A stretch of 64,000 nt of DNA from an uncultured Pseudomonadales bacterium (lineage in GTDB: Bacteria; Pseudomonadota; Gammaproteobacteria; Pseudomonadales; Porticoccaceae). This document shows, in pieces, positions 1 to 9,639 of the stretch (its first letter is position 1; each line of letters begins with the position of its first letter). The position numbers and the translations under genes were made by a program. The stretch spans positions 62,001 to 126,000 of the forward strand of contig CALSQH010000001.1 of assembly GCA_943788445.1 (NCBI GenBank). Direction: 5' to 3'. The notes beneath the pieces were generated by a model, which did no database searches, was not told where the DNA came from, and worked only from the letters and a program-made list of their open reading frames with translations.

Positions 1-2219
1 GCTTCACAGCGTCCGCCTTTAACGTTAAAGCTAAAGCGGCCGGGTGAATATCCCCGTGAACGTGCTTCCTGGGTACCGGCAAAGAGTTCTCTAACCGGTG
101 TAAAGATGCCGGTGTAGGTGGCTGGATTTGAGCGTGGGGTTCGGCCAATGGGGCTCTGATCAATATCGATACATTTGTCTAGATGGTTGAGACCGGTAAT
201 CGTTTTATGGGCGGCTGATTTTAATGTGGTGGCTTTATTCAGTGCCACGGCTGCCGCTGGGTAGAGTGTTTCGTTGATCAGGGTCGATTTTCCAGAACCG
301 GAAACACCCGTGATGCAGGTAAATAACCCAATTGGAATCTGTAAGTCCACATCCTGAAGGTTATTGCCGCAGGCGCCGGTTACATTGATAAATTTCTTCT
401 TGGCTTTATTGCGCTCGGCTGGCACAGGAATGCCGCGTTTGCCGGATAGAAATTGGCCGGTAATCGAGTTTGGATTGTCGTGAATTTGCTGGGCGGTGCC
501 CTCGGCAACCACTTCGCCACCGTGAACTCCGGCGCCGGGGCCGATATCGATAATATAGTCCGCTGCGGCAATGGCCTCTTCATCGTGCTCGACAACAATC
601 ACCGTATTGCCCAGATCACGCAGGCGCACTAGGGTTTTTAGGAGTCTCTCGTTGTCGCGTTGATGAAGCCCGATAGAGGGCTCGTCGAGGATATACATCA
701 CCCCAACCAGTCCGGCACCAATTTGACTGGCAAGGCGGATGCGCTGGGCTTCGCCACCAGATAGCGTGTCGGCGCTGCGGTTGAGGGAAAGGTAGTTGAG
801 GCCGACATCGACTAGAAAGCGGAAGCGCTGGCGGATCTCTTTAATAATCTTTTCGGCAATTTCGCCCTGCCGACCCTCAAGCTGAATCTGATCAAAATAA
901 TCACAGCATTCGCCTACGGGCATGCTGACGATATCTTCGATGCGGCGATTGTCGATAAATACATGGCGAGCGGATTTGCGCAGGCGCGTACCACTGCACT
1001 CCGGGCAGTGAGAGCTGGTCATATATTTCCCCAACTCTTCGCGTACCGAACTGGATTCAGTCTCCCGATAGCGCCGCTCCATATTATTGATCACACCCTC
1101 AAAGGTATGTTCGCGACGGAACATGGTGCCCCGATCATTGACATAGCTAAAGGTGATCTCTTCATCACCACTGCCATAGAGCACTTTAGATTGATGCAGT
1201 TCGGATAGTTTTTCCCAAGGCGAGTCGATATCAAAATCGTAGTGAGCCGCTAGTGAAGTGAGCATGTTGTAGTAATAAAGCGTGCGTCGATCCCAGCCGC
1301 GAATCGCACCTTCCGATATGGAGACTTCCGGGTGATGAATAACTCTGTCGATATCAAAAAATTGATGCATGCCGAGACCATCACAGGTTGGACAGGCACC
1401 GACTGGATTGTTGAAGGAAAACAGTCGTGGCTCCAATTCATTGAGACTGTAATTACACACCGAACAGGCAAATTTTGCTGAAAACATCTGATCCGGTTTG
1501 TCTTCGTCCATATAGCTTATTGCAACCAGACCCTCGGCAAGGGTAAGTGCAGTTTCAAAAGACTCAGCTAGACGCAGCGCCATGTCGGGCTTGACCTTGA
1601 AGCGGTCAACAACAACTTCGATATCGTGTTTTTGCTTTTTGTTTAGCGCCGGTGCCTCGTCGAGGTCACAGACCAGACCGTCGATTCTGGCGCGGATAAA
1701 TCCCTGACGGCGCAGGCTGTCGAACAGATGCAGGTGCTCACCTTTACGACCTTTAATAATCGGTGCCAAAAGCATCAGCTTGGTATTTTCTGGCATAGCC
1801 AGCACCTGATCAACCATCTGGCTGACAGTTTGGGCTTTAAGTGCCTGATTGTGCTCTGGACAGCGCGGTTCGCCAGCACGGGCAAATAACAGGCGCAGGT
1901 AATCATAGATTTCGGTAATCGTCCCCACAGTTGAACGCGGGTTGTGAGAGGTCGATTTTTGCTCAATAGAGATGGCCGGTGAAAGTCCCTCAATATGATC
2001 CACATCGGGCTTTTCCATCATCGATAGAAACTGCCGCGCGTAGGTAGATAGTGACTCTACATAGCGTCGTTGTCCCTCGGCATAAAGCGTGTCGAATGCC
2101 AGTGAGGACTTGCCTGAGCCAGAGAGGCCGGTGATAACAATTAATTTGTCTCGGGGAATGTCGAGATCAATATTTTTGAGGTTGTGAGTTCGCGCGCCAC
2201 GTACCTGAATGGTATCCAT
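1..2219 (-). CDS. uvrA: UvrABC excinuclease subunit A, partial (C-terminus beyond window)
   Basis: Damage-recognition ATPase of nucleotide excision repair. The reading frame stays open from ATG at 2219 to the left edge, giving about 739 N-terminal residues of a protein usually near 940. Visible are the first Walker A (GLSGSGKSS near residue 31), the zinc-finger pair CSVC...CPTC, the ABC signature [14 protein letters not shown] with Walker [14 protein letters not shown] near residues 490-530, and a second Walker [11 protein letters not shown] further on. The distal signature and Walker B of the second ATPase lie outside the window. It is divergent from the MFS gene at 2465, an arrangement known from Pseudomonas. 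No LexA box of normal spacing was found upstream. Confidence 0.97.
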   Translation of the reverse strand, partial: MDTIQVRGARTHNLKNIDLDIPRDKLIVITGLSGSGKSSLAFDTLYAEGQRRYVESLSTYARQFLSMMEKPDVDHIEGLSPAISIEQKSTSHNPRSTVGTITEIYDYLRLLFARAGEPRCPEHNQALKAQTVSQMVDQVLAMPENTKLMLLAPIIKGRKGEHLHLFDSLRRQGFIRARIDGLVCDLDEAPALNKKQKHDIEVVVDRFKVKPDMALRLAESFETALTLAEGLVAISYMDEDKPDQMFSAKFACSVCNYSLNELEPRLFSFNNPVGACPTCDGLGMHQFFDIDRVIHHPEVSISEGAIRGWDRRTLYYYNMLTSLAAHYDFDIDSPWEKLSELHQSKVLYGSGDEEITFSYVNDRGTMFRREHTFEGVINNMERRYRETESSSVREELGKYMTSSHCPECSGTRLRKSARHVFIDNRRIEDIVSMPVGECCDYFDQIQLEGRQGEIAEKIIKEIRQRFRFLVDVGLNYLSLNRSADTLSGGEAQRIRLASQIGAGLVGVMYILDEPSIGLHQRDNERLLKTLVRLRDLGNTVIVVEHDEEAIAAADYIIDIGPGAGVHGGEVVAEGTAQQIHDNPNSITGQFLSGKRGIPVPAERNKAKKKFINVTGACGNNLQDVDLQIPIGLFTCITGVSGSGKSTLINETLYPAAAVALNKATTLKSAAHKTITGLNHLDKCIDIDQSPIGRTPRSNPATYTGIFTPVRELFAGTQEARSRGYSPGRFSFNVKGGRCE

Positions 2220-2464
2220 TGAGTCATCTTATGATTAGGTTAAACGGTCGATTATAGGGTGCGGCCACCCCAATCGGCAAAGTGAATTTTTAAAAGCTTT
2301 CAACTAATACGATCGGCTGTGTTTTACAGACCGAAATTAACCGTAAATAGATCAATTAACGCTAAACCTTTTGATAAGCAATTGCACTGATGCTCATCGC
2401 TGTTACTATGTTGCTGTTAAAAATATGTTGCTCTTAAAAAGTTACCCTCAACCATTAATCTGAT

Positions 2465-3829
2465 ATGACCTTGACTGATTCCTCTTTATTTTCCGCGATA
2501 GAAAAGCGCGCAACCTTGTCTCTAGCCACTCTTTACGGCTTTAGAATGCTCGGCCTTTTTATGGTGCTTCCGGTACTCGCGCTGTATATCGATGACTACA
2601 GCGGTGCTTCGCCACTATTGTTGGGCGTTACTCTTGGAATCTATGGGCTTACTCAGGCACTGTTACAAATACCGCTGGGTTTACTGTCGGACAAAATAGG
2701 CCGCAGGCCAGTTATTGTCGGCGGACTATTGGTGTTTATTCTCGGCAGTATTATTGCTGCCAATGCGGATAGCATGACTGGACTTATTGTCGGTCGAGCA
2801 ATTCAAGGGGCCGGCGCTATTGCCAGTACCTTGATGGCTCTAGTCAGTGACCTAACAAGTGAAGAAAATCGCACCAAATCTATGGCTGCCATAGGGGCGA
2901 GTATTGGCCTGTCGTTTATGTTGGCGATGATTTTCGGCCCACTTATTTCTGCAGTTATGGGGCTGTCTGGTATCTTCTGGGTAACCGCTGTGCTGGGCTT
3001 GATTGGCGTGTTTGTGTTTTTGCGCTTTGTGCCTCGTGCCGTCTCAATACAGCGTAATCGCGAGACCTTAACGGATATTGGGCAGATCGGAAAGCTGTTT
3101 CAGGATGCTAATCTATGGCGGCTTAATTTCGGTATTTTTGCCCTTCATTTAGTCTTGATGGCTGGTTTTGTGGTGATTCCTACAATCCTCGCTGAGGAGT
3201 TAGGGATTTCCAGCGACAATCTCTGGTGGGTATATCTGTTGCTGCTCGGGGGTGGTTTCTTCACCATGCTGCCGGTGATGATCTGGGGTGAAAAATACAG
3301 GCGCCAGAAATACAGTTTTGTCGCCGCGGTAGCCCTTATGGCTGTCGCCATGACGCTGCTGGGTTGGCAGCGTGGCAATCTGTTGACGCCGGTTATGCTG
3401 TGGCTGTTCTTTACCGGCTTTAATCTTCTTGAAGCGATGCTACCATCTTGGTTGAGTAAGGTCTGTCCTGCGGGGCGCAAGGGCACCGCAATGGGGATCT
3501 ATTCTACCAGCCAGTTTCTTGGCGCCTTTGTCGGCGGCATACTGGGCGGTTGGAGTTTGCAGCAGTACGGTATTGATGGGTTGTTTCTTTTACTGGCGTT
3601 AATACTCTTTATTTGGTGTTTAGTTGCACTGGGTTTGCAGGCGCCGAGAGCCCTGCAAACAGTGGTTTTAAATGTCGGTGATATGACACATGAGCATTTT
3701 GCGAAATTAATCTTAAAAGTTCCCGGCGTAGAAGATATACTTCTCGTCAAAGGGGAGCAGCTGGCCTATGCCAAAGTCGATAAAAAGACAGTGGATATGC
3801 CTAGTCTAAAACCTTACTTTAATCGTTAA
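2465..3829 (+). CDS. MFS transporter with C-terminal YAM-like domain (YajR type)
   Basis: Inner-membrane major facilitator, 454 aa, with about 12 hydrophobic segments. The MFS motif A, GLLSDKIGRRP, is at residues 72-82. After the last helix (to about residue 395) comes a soluble tail of about 60 residues (VVLNVGDMTHEHFAKLI...). It has the ferredoxin-like character of the YAM domain in E. coli YajR, which is also 454 aa. The substrate is unknown. It lies 16 bp before ssb, so the two may be co-transcribed, and the uvrA/MFS/ssb order is conserved in gammaproteobacteria. The YajR assignment rests on length and tail, from memory. Confidence 0.88.
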   Translation: MTLTDSSLFSAIEKRATLSLATLYGFRMLGLFMVLPVLALYIDDYSGASPLLLGVTLGIYGLTQALLQIPLGLLSDKIGRRPVIVGGLLVFILGSIIAANADSMTGLIVGRAIQGAGAIASTLMALVSDLTSEENRTKSMAAIGASIGLSFMLAMIFGPLISAVMGLSGIFWVTAVLGLIGVFVFLRFVPRAVSIQRNRETLTDIGQIGKLFQDANLWRLNFGIFALHLVLMAGFVVIPTILAEELGISSDNLWWVYLLLLGGGFFTMLPVMIWGEKYRRQKYSFVAAVALMAVAMTLLGWQRGNLLTPVMLWLFFTGFNLLEAMLPSWLSKVCPAGRKGTAMGIYSTSQFLGAFVGGILGGWSLQQYGIDGLFLLLALILFIWCLVALGLQAPRALQTVVLNVGDMTHEHFAKLILKVPGVEDILLVKGEQLAYAKVDKKTVDMPSLKPYFNR

Positions 3830-3845
3830 ATAACAGGGGAATAAA

Positions 3846-4352
3846 ATGGCGCGCGGAATTAATAAAGTCATCATCGTTGGTAACTGTGGTCAGGATCCAG
3901 AGACTCGCTATTTACCTTCAGGTGGTGCTGTGACCAATATCAGCATAGCTACGTCGGAAGCCTGGAAAGACAAGAATACGGGTGAGCAACAGGAACGTAC
4001 TGAATGGCATCGAGTGGTATTCTTTAATCGTTTGGGTGAGATTGCCGGTGAATACCTTAAAAAGGGCTCAAAACTTTATGTCGAAGGCTCACTGCGCACA
4101 CGCAAGTGGCAGGGTCAGGATGGTGCAGATCGCTATACAACGGAAATTGTTGCCAGTGAAATGCAGATGTTGGACAGCCGCGGAGGACAAGATGCCGGCG
4201 GTTATCAGCAGCAGGCTCCTCGTCAAAATCAGGCGCCTCAGCAGAATCAGGCTCCACAGGCGCAACAGAATCAAGCACCACAGCAGGCATCTTCTCAACA
4301 GCAGCAAGCGCCTCAGGATATGGGTGGTTTTGACGACGATATTCCTTTCTAG
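3846..4352 (+). CDS. ssb: single-stranded DNA-binding protein
   Basis: SSB of 168 aa. An N-terminal OB fold ([21 protein letters not shown] through about residue 110) binds ssDNA. Next is a disordered linker made of repeated Gln/Ala/Pro units (NQAPQ repeated). The acidic C-terminal tip DDDIPF recruits partner repair and replication proteins. AGGGGAATAAA just before ATG 3846 is a good ribosome binding site. The linker DNA is itself an imperfect CAGGCGCCTCAGCAGAAT-type repeat, so its length may vary between strains. Confidence 0.97.
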   Translation: MARGINKVIIVGNCGQDPETRYLPSGGAVTNISIATSEAWKDKNTGEQQERTEWHRVVFFNRLGEIAGEYLKKGSKLYVEGSLRTRKWQGQDGADRYTTEIVASEMQMLDSRGGQDAGGYQQQAPRQNQAPQQNQAPQAQQNQAPQQASSQQQQAPQDMGGFDDDIPF

Positions 4353-4441
4353 GTCTTCTCGACTTACCGGGCGATAAGAAACATTTTAAAAATTAGCTTA
4401 GAGAATAGCTTAGAAAAATTAATCAAAAGATTGAGGTTGTT

Positions 4442-4918
4442 ATGACGATTCAGGTTGGCGATAAAATTCCCGAAGGTATGTTCACTACCATGGGTGCAGA
4501 GGGTCCTACGGGCATCAGTACTGCAGAGATATTTGACGGTAAAAAGGTTGTTCTTTTTGCTGTTCCCGGCGCATTTACGCCAACCTGCTCAGCCGCGCAT
4601 CTGCCGGGCTTTGTGGTTCATGTTGACGATATCAAGGCCAAGGGCGTAGACACAGTTGCCTGTATGTCGGTGAATGATGTATTTGTAATGGACGCTTGGG
4701 GCAAGGGTTCTAATGCTGAGCATATTGTTATGTTGGCTGATGGTAATGCCACGTTTACTGAAGCTTTGGGTCTAGTATTGGATGGCACTGGTTTTGGTAT
4801 GGGTACTCGCAGTCAGCGCTTTGCTATGGTCGTTGATGACGGCGTTGTTACGCTGTTAAACGTCGATGCAGGTGCGCTTGAAGCATCTAGTGCAGAGGCT
4901 ATTTTAGCGGCGCTGTAA
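4442..4918 (+). CDS. peroxiredoxin, Prx5/AhpE-like (hybrid type)
   Basis: Thiol peroxidase of 158 aa that reduces H2O2 or organic hydroperoxides. The peroxidatic cysteine is Cys49 in PGAFTPTCSAAHLPGF, the P-x3-T-x2-C motif of the Prx5 subfamily. No fused glutaredoxin domain is present, so the reductant (glutaredoxin or thioredoxin) must come from elsewhere. It stands alone, 89 bp after ssb, and is followed by a strong hairpin terminator. No OxyR site was identified. Confidence 0.93.
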   Translation: MTIQVGDKIPEGMFTTMGAEGPTGISTAEIFDGKKVVLFAVPGAFTPTCSAAHLPGFVVHVDDIKAKGVDTVACMSVNDVFVMDAWGKGSNAEHIVMLADGNATFTEALGLVLDGTGFGMGTRSQRFAMVVDDGVVTLLNVDAGALEASSAEAILAAL

Positions 4919-4946
4919 CTAAGAAATTCAGGTTTTTCCTGTTTAC

Positions 4947-4976
4947 AAAGGGAGCTGATTTCAGCTCCCTTTTTTT
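4947..4976 (+). terminator. Rho-independent terminator of the peroxiredoxin gene
   Basis: The inverted repeat AAAGGGAGCTGA / TCAGCTCCCTTT has a very short loop and is followed by a run of T. It lies 28 bp after the peroxiredoxin stop. Confidence 0.85.
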
Positions 4977-4998
4977 GTCTGTGGTTTTTGCACAGGCA

Positions 4999-5021
4999 CA
5001 AAAAAGGCGGCCGAAGCCGCC
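4999..5021 (-). terminator. Rho-independent terminator of fabAB
   Basis: On the minus strand GGCGGC-TTCG-GCCGCC is followed by seven T. The stem is capped by a stable UUCG tetraloop. It lies about 30 bp after the fabB stop and ends the leftward fabA-fabB transcript. Confidence 0.88.
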
Positions 5022-5049
5022 TTTGTATTGGTTTGTTATCGGCTGCTTA

Positions 5050-6264
5050 TCAGCCTTTGTAGCGCTCCATGATCAATGTCGCGTTAGTACCACCAAAACC
5101 AAAGCTGTTCGACATAATACGGTCGAGCTTCTTCTCTTTAGTCTCTCGTAGGATCGGTAAACCAATCGCGTGATCATCCAGAGTGTCGATATTGGCTGAA
5201 CCAGCGACAAAGTTATTTTCCATCATCAACATGCAGTAAATTGCTTCATGGACGCCAGCAGCACCTAGGCTGTGACCAGAGAGCGACTTAGTTGAGCTGA
5301 TGTCAGGGCAGCTATCACCAAAGGTACTGCGAATCGCACCGAGTTCAGCGAGATCGCCAACTGGCGTACTGGTACCGTGAGTATTGATGTAGTCGACGGG
5401 GCCTGAGGCAGTTTCCATAGCCATCTTCATGCAGCGTTCAGCACCTTCTCCTGAGGGAGAAACCATGTCTGCACCATCGGAAGTTGCACCGTAACCGGTC
5501 ACCTCACAGATAATGTTGGCACCACGTGCAAGGGCATGCTCAAGCTCTTCAACAACAACCGTCCCAGCACCCAGACCGGGAGCAAAACCGTCGCGGTGAG
5601 CATCGTAGGCGCGCGAAGCAATCTCAGGGGTGTCGTTATATTTACTCGTCAGTGCGCCCATAGCGTCAAACATACCCGCCATAGACCAATGCATATCTTC
5701 TGATCCGCCGGCGAGTAAAACATCTTGCTTACCCAGTTGAATTAATTCAACCGCGTGACCAATACAGTGAGCACTGGTGGCACAGGCAGAGGCGATAGAG
5801 TAGTTGACGCCCTTAATTTTAAAGGGGGTCGCTACACAGGCAGAAACCGTGCTCGCCATAATTTGAGTGACGCGGTAGGGGCCAGCGCGTTTAATGCCGC
5901 GGGCGCGCATAACATCAATGGATTCGGTAAACATTTCGCCAGAGACACCACCAGAACCCATTACCAGACCGGTGCGGTGGTTGGATACCATCTCTTCGCT
6001 AAGGCCGGCATCGGCGATGGCTCGCTCGGTGGCGATATAGGCGTAGGAGGCCGAAGGGCCCATAAAGCGAATGATCTTGCGATCGATATGATCTTTGGGG
6101 TCTAGGTCAAGAACTGCGCCAACATTACAGCGCAGACCCATTTCAGCAAAATCTTCACGACGGCGAATGCCTGAGATTCCCTCTCGTAGTGAGCGAGTCA
6201 CACTTTGTTTATCATTGCCGAGACAGGACACAACACCAAGGCCCGTAATTACTGCACGTCTCAT
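5050..6264 (-). CDS. fabB: beta-ketoacyl-ACP synthase I
   Basis: Condensing enzyme of type II fatty acid synthesis, needed to elongate cis-3-decenoyl-ACP into unsaturated fatty acids. It is 404 aa, the usual FabB length. The active-site Cys161 is in [13 protein letters not shown], with His296 in [11 protein letters not shown] and His331 in [12 protein letters not shown], the C-H-H triad of KAS I. It lies 48 bp downstream of fabA in the same direction, so fabA-fabB is a two-gene operon as in Pseudomonas. A UUCG-capped terminator follows. Confidence 0.97.
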   Translation of the reverse strand: MRRAVITGLGVVSCLGNDKQSVTRSLREGISGIRRREDFAEMGLRCNVGAVLDLDPKDHIDRKIIRFMGPSASYAYIATERAIADAGLSEEMVSNHRTGLVMGSGGVSGEMFTESIDVMRARGIKRAGPYRVTQIMASTVSACVATPFKIKGVNYSIASACATSAHCIGHAVELIQLGKQDVLLAGGSEDMHWSMAGMFDAMGALTSKYNDTPEIASRAYDAHRDGFAPGLGAGTVVVEELEHALARGANIICEVTGYGATSDGADMVSPSGEGAERCMKMAMETASGPVDYINTHGTSTPVGDLAELGAIRSTFGDSCPDISSTKSLSGHSLGAAGVHEAIYCMLMMENNFVAGSANIDTLDDHAIGLPILRETKEKKLDRIMSNSFGFGGTNATLIMERYKG

Positions 6265-6312
6265 CGGTAATCCTCTTAAATTAGATAGTTGTAGAGTTAG
6301 TTATACTGAGCT

Positions 6313-6834
6313 TTAGAAATTGTCAGTGCTCTCGAAGAGACCAACTTTCAGGTTTTCAGCGGTATAAATCTCTCTGCCATCCACTTCAACTGAACCATTG
6401 GCGATACCCATGACAAGCTTACGCTGAATAAGACGCGTCAGTTCGAGTTTGTAGGTCACTTTCTTGGCGGTAGGTAGTACCTGGCCAAAGAATTTTACAT
6501 CGCCAGAACCCAGAGCACGTCCGCGACCAGGATTGCCATTCCAAACCAAAAAGAAACCAACCAATTGCCAAAGTGCGTCGAGGCCGAGGCAACCGGGCAT
6601 AACTGGATCGCCTTCAAAGTGACAGCCAAAAAACCACAGGTCGGGCGTAATATCGAGCTCTGCAATGATTTGCCCTTTGCCTGCAACGCCACCAGTATTG
6701 TTGATTTCAACGATACGATCGGCCATAAGCATGTTTGGTGCCGGCAGTCTGGCATTGCCAGGGCCGAAGAGTTCGCCTCGCGAACAGGCGAGAATTTCTT
6801 CACGGTTATAAGATGACTGGGGTTGGAATGTCAT
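6313..6834 (-). CDS. fabA: 3-hydroxydecanoyl-ACP dehydratase/isomerase
   Basis: Dehydrates 3-hydroxydecanoyl-ACP and isomerises trans-2 to cis-3-decenoyl-ACP, the branch point to anaerobic unsaturated fatty acids. The catalytic pair is His72 in FGCHFEGDP and Asp86 in CLGLDALW, 14 residues apart as in E. coli. I place the start at ATG 6834 because AAGGA lies just upstream and it gives 173 aa (E. coli has 172); an in-frame upstream start at 6870 has no such site. First gene of fabA-fabB. No clear FabR or DesT operator was recognised upstream. Confidence 0.96.
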   Translation of the reverse strand: MTFQPQSSYNREEILACSRGELFGPGNARLPAPNMLMADRIVEINNTGGVAGKGQIIAELDITPDLWFFGCHFEGDPVMPGCLGLDALWQLVGFFLVWNGNPGRGRALGSGDVKFFGQVLPTAKKVTYKLELTRLIQRKLVMGIANGSVEVDGREIYTAENLKVGLFESTDNF

Positions 6835-6970
6835 GGGGTCCTTAATTAATGCTGTTTTAGAGCCGTGCATCGTACCCAGTTATCGTCACAGCGGCAACTT
6901 TTTCGACCTTTAACTCCTTAGAATGCAGGTTTGAAAGCAATGAATTTAGGGGTCTTAAATCTAATATTGG

Positions 6971-6999
6971 TTGACAGCATAGCAGAGGCTCCCTAGCAT
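6971..6999 (+). promoter_or_regulatory. candidate sigma70 promoter for ispB
   Basis: A consensus TTGACA at 6971-6976, a 17-bp spacer and TAGCAT at 6994-6999, about 37 bp before the ispB start codon. It lies in the divergent fabA/ispB spacer. Confidence 0.55.
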
Positions 7000-7035
7000 T
7001 CGCCCTCACCAATAACTGTAGATAATGACACGTCC

Positions 7036-7989
7036 ATGCTTTCATTTCACAAAGCTGTTGAACAAGACTTTTCAGCCGTCAACGATCTAATCATTGATAA
7101 CCTTCATTCCAATGTCGGGCTAGTAGAAAATATTGGTCACTATATTGTTGATTCTGGCGGTAAACGTCTGCGTCCTGTAGTGGTATTGCTGAGTGCTCTG
7201 GCCAATGGTTATCAGGGAAAACAGCACCTGACTCTAGCGGCAGTTATCGAGTTTATTCATACGGCGACGCTTCTTCACGATGATGTTGTCGATGTCTCTG
7301 CGCTGCGTCGTGGACGCGAGACGGCCAATCAGCAGTGGGGAAATGCTCCCAGTGTACTTGTTGGGGACTTTCTCTATTCCAGAGCGTTCCAAATGTTGGT
7401 CGGCCTGGGTGATATGGATATCATGCGCGTGATAGCGGATGCTACTAATGTGATCTCTGAGGGTGAAGTTCAGCAGATGGCTAATGCTGGCAATTCGCAT
7501 ACTGATGAGAGCACTTACTATGAGGTTATCTATCGTAAGACCGCTAAGTTGTTTGAGTCGGCGGCTCAAATTGGTGCCATATTGGCCTCTGCTGATCAGC
7601 AGCCCATGGCTGATTACGGCAAGCATTTAGGGATGGCCTTTCAAATTATTGATGATGTATTGGATTATCAGGGTGATGTCAGCGCAATTGGTAAAAATGT
7701 CGGCGATGATCTCGCTGAAGGTAAAATGACCTTGCCTCTAGTGCATTCTCGTGATCACCTCGACGCGCAGCAAAGGCAATTAATCTGTCAGGCTATCGAA
7801 AGCAAGAGTGCTGATAATTTTGCTGAAATTCTTTCTGCTGTGCAGTCCTGTGGAAGTCTTGACTATTCTATAGAGCAGGCAAAAATACAGGCTGAACTTG
7901 CTAAGCAGGCGCTTGTCAGCTTACCTGAAAGTCAGTTTAAATCTGTAATGAAAGATCTTGCGGATTTCTCAGTTTCGCGTTTATCTTGA
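7036..7989 (+). CDS. ispB: octaprenyl (polyprenyl) diphosphate synthase
   Basis: trans-Prenyltransferase of 317 aa that builds the ubiquinone side chain from FPP and IPP. The first Asp-rich motif is DDVVD at residues 82-86 and the second is DDVLD at 206-210; GGKRLRP near residue 41 binds IPP. Length and motifs fit IspB rather than the shorter IspA. The product chain length (C40 or another) cannot be read from sequence alone. It is monocistronic by spacing, since 122 bp separate it from pntAA. Confidence 0.95.
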   Translation: MLSFHKAVEQDFSAVNDLIIDNLHSNVGLVENIGHYIVDSGGKRLRPVVVLLSALANGYQGKQHLTLAAVIEFIHTATLLHDDVVDVSALRRGRETANQQWGNAPSVLVGDFLYSRAFQMLVGLGDMDIMRVIADATNVISEGEVQQMANAGNSHTDESTYYEVIYRKTAKLFESAAQIGAILASADQQPMADYGKHLGMAFQIIDDVLDYQGDVSAIGKNVGDDLAEGKMTLPLVHSRDHLDAQQRQLICQAIESKSADNFAEILSAVQSCGSLDYSIEQAKIQAELAKQALVSLPESQFKSVMKDLADFSVSRLS

Positions 7990-8111
7990 TCGTTTGAATT
8001 AATTAATAGTGGTTATCAGGCTACCACTTGTTCGTAATAGGCCAATTTTGATACCATCCTTTACGCACTTGCAAGATGAATATTTTCGCTTTATAAAATA
8101 AGGAGAATTGT

Positions 8112-9320
8112 GTGATAGTAGGGATTCCTAAGGAAATTAAAACCGCTGAGCAGAGGGTTGCCATGACCCCCGCCAATATCCAGTTTCTAACGGATAAAGG
8201 CTTAAAAGTGCTTTTTCAAACCAATGCCGGTACTGCGGCTGGTTATCCAGATGCAGAGTACACAGCCGCCGGAGCGACTCTTAGCGAAGATCGCGCAGAG
8301 ATATTTTCTCAAGCAGACATTATTCTGCAAGTTCAATCTTTTGGTTCCAATAATAAAAACAGTGACGATGACTTAGCCATGCTGCGCCCAGGCCAGCTCG
8401 TTATCGGCATGATGGATCCACTGGCCTCTCCCGGTGCAGCTCAGGCTGTAGCTGACAAAGGCGCCACCGCCATAGCGCTTGAGTTGGTGCCGCGTATCAG
8501 TCGCGCTCAGAGCATGGATGTACTTTCATCCATGGCGACTCTGGCGGGCTATAAAGCGGTGCTGATGGGCGCCTCTGCCGCGCCGCGAATTTTTCCACTG
8601 TTAATGACTGCCGCAGGGACTTTGCAGCCCGCCCGAGTATTGATTATGGGTGTCGGTGTTGCAGGCTTGCAGGCCTGTGCCACTGCCAAGCGTCTGGGTG
8701 CCGTGGTTGAAGCTTATGATGTGCGTCCCGCAGCTCGCGAGCAAATCATCTCGGTCGGCGCAAAGCCGGTAGAGTTGGATTTGGATACTGGCGAGTCAGA
8801 GGGCGCTGGTGGCTACGCCAAAGAGCAGGGCGAAGATTTTCTGAGCCGTCAGCGCGAACTGATGACAGCAGTGGTTGCCGAGCAAGATATTATTATTACT
8901 ACCGCCGCTATTCCTGGTGCCAAATCACCGATTCTGGTGACCGAGGATATGGTTGTGGCAATGAAGCCCGGTTCGGTTATTGTTGACCTGGCCGCTGAGC
9001 GCGGCGGCAACTGCGATCTCACTGAACAGGGTAAAACAGTGGTTGCCCATGGTGTGACTATTTTAGGTCCAGAAAATGTGCCTTCAGAGCTGGCCTATCA
9101 CGCGAGTCAGATGTATGGCAAAAATATGCAGACCTTGCTGGCGTTAATTCTCAATGATGAGGGTGAGCTCAATCTTGATTTCAATGATGAAATTGTCGCT
9201 GGCACTGTAGTTGCCCATCAGGGAAATATTCCCCATCCGCATATACGTAAATTACTTGGCTTAGCCGAGATATCTGTAGATGAATCAGAGCAGGAAACTG
9301 TTGCCACTGAGAGCAATTAA
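8112..9320 (+). CDS. pntAA: NAD(P) transhydrogenase subunit alpha, soluble part
   Basis: NAD(H)-binding domain I of the proton-translocating transhydrogenase, 402 aa. N-terminal VGIPKEIKTAEQRVAMTP is typical, and a Rossmann motif GVGVAGLQA lies near residue 180. The protein stops after the dI domain and lacks the membrane helices seen in E. coli PntA; those are on the next gene. The start is GTG 8112 behind AAGGAGAA. First gene of pntAA-pntAB-pntB, which uses the proton gradient to make NADPH. Confidence 0.96.
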   Translation: MIVGIPKEIKTAEQRVAMTPANIQFLTDKGLKVLFQTNAGTAAGYPDAEYTAAGATLSEDRAEIFSQADIILQVQSFGSNNKNSDDDLAMLRPGQLVIGMMDPLASPGAAQAVADKGATAIALELVPRISRAQSMDVLSSMATLAGYKAVLMGASAAPRIFPLLMTAAGTLQPARVLIMGVGVAGLQACATAKRLGAVVEAYDVRPAAREQIISVGAKPVELDLDTGESEGAGGYAKEQGEDFLSRQRELMTAVVAEQDIIITTAAIPGAKSPILVTEDMVVAMKPGSVIVDLAAERGGNCDLTEQGKTVVAHGVTILGPENVPSELAYHASQMYGKNMQTLLALILNDEGELNLDFNDEIVAGTVVAHQGNIPHPHIRKLLGLAEISVDESEQETVATESN

Positions 9321-9354
9321 AAGTACCTAAGCGAATTTAAGAGGAAAAGTAAAA

Positions 9355-9636
9355 ATGGAAATTTTAATTTTATTGCTAGCGCTTTTTGTGCTGTCTCTAT
9401 TTCTCGGTGTTGAGCTAATTACCAAAGTACCACCGACCTTACATACACCGCTGATGTCTGGCACCAATGCAGTTTCTGGTATTACTCTGGTCGGCGCACT
9501 GTTAGCCGCTGGTAATGAGGGCTCGCCGATGCTAGTCAATGTACTGGGCTTTATCGCGGTAACGCTGGCGACAATTAATGTTGTCGGTGGCTATCTTGTG
9601 ACTAATCGCATGCTTGCGATGTTTAAAAGGAAGTAA
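9355..9636 (+). CDS. pntAB: NAD(P) transhydrogenase subunit alpha, membrane part
   Basis: Small membrane subunit of 93 aa with three hydrophobic stretches. It corresponds to the C-terminal membrane segment of E. coli PntA (VPPTLHTPLMSGTNAVSGI is the diagnostic stretch). It lies between the soluble alpha part and pntB, 3 bp from the latter, so translation of the membrane parts is probably coupled. AGAGGAAAAG precedes the ATG. Confidence 0.96.
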   Translation: MEILILLLALFVLSLFLGVELITKVPPTLHTPLMSGTNAVSGITLVGALLAAGNEGSPMLVNVLGFIAVTLATINVVGGYLVTNRMLAMFKRK

Positions 9637-9639
9637 GCG

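Noticed and set aside
2317..2329. CTGTGTTTTACAG in the uvrA/MFS spacer as a LexA (SOS) box
   Set aside because: The half-sites are separated by 5 bp, whereas the E. coli-type box CTGT-N8-ACAG needs 8.
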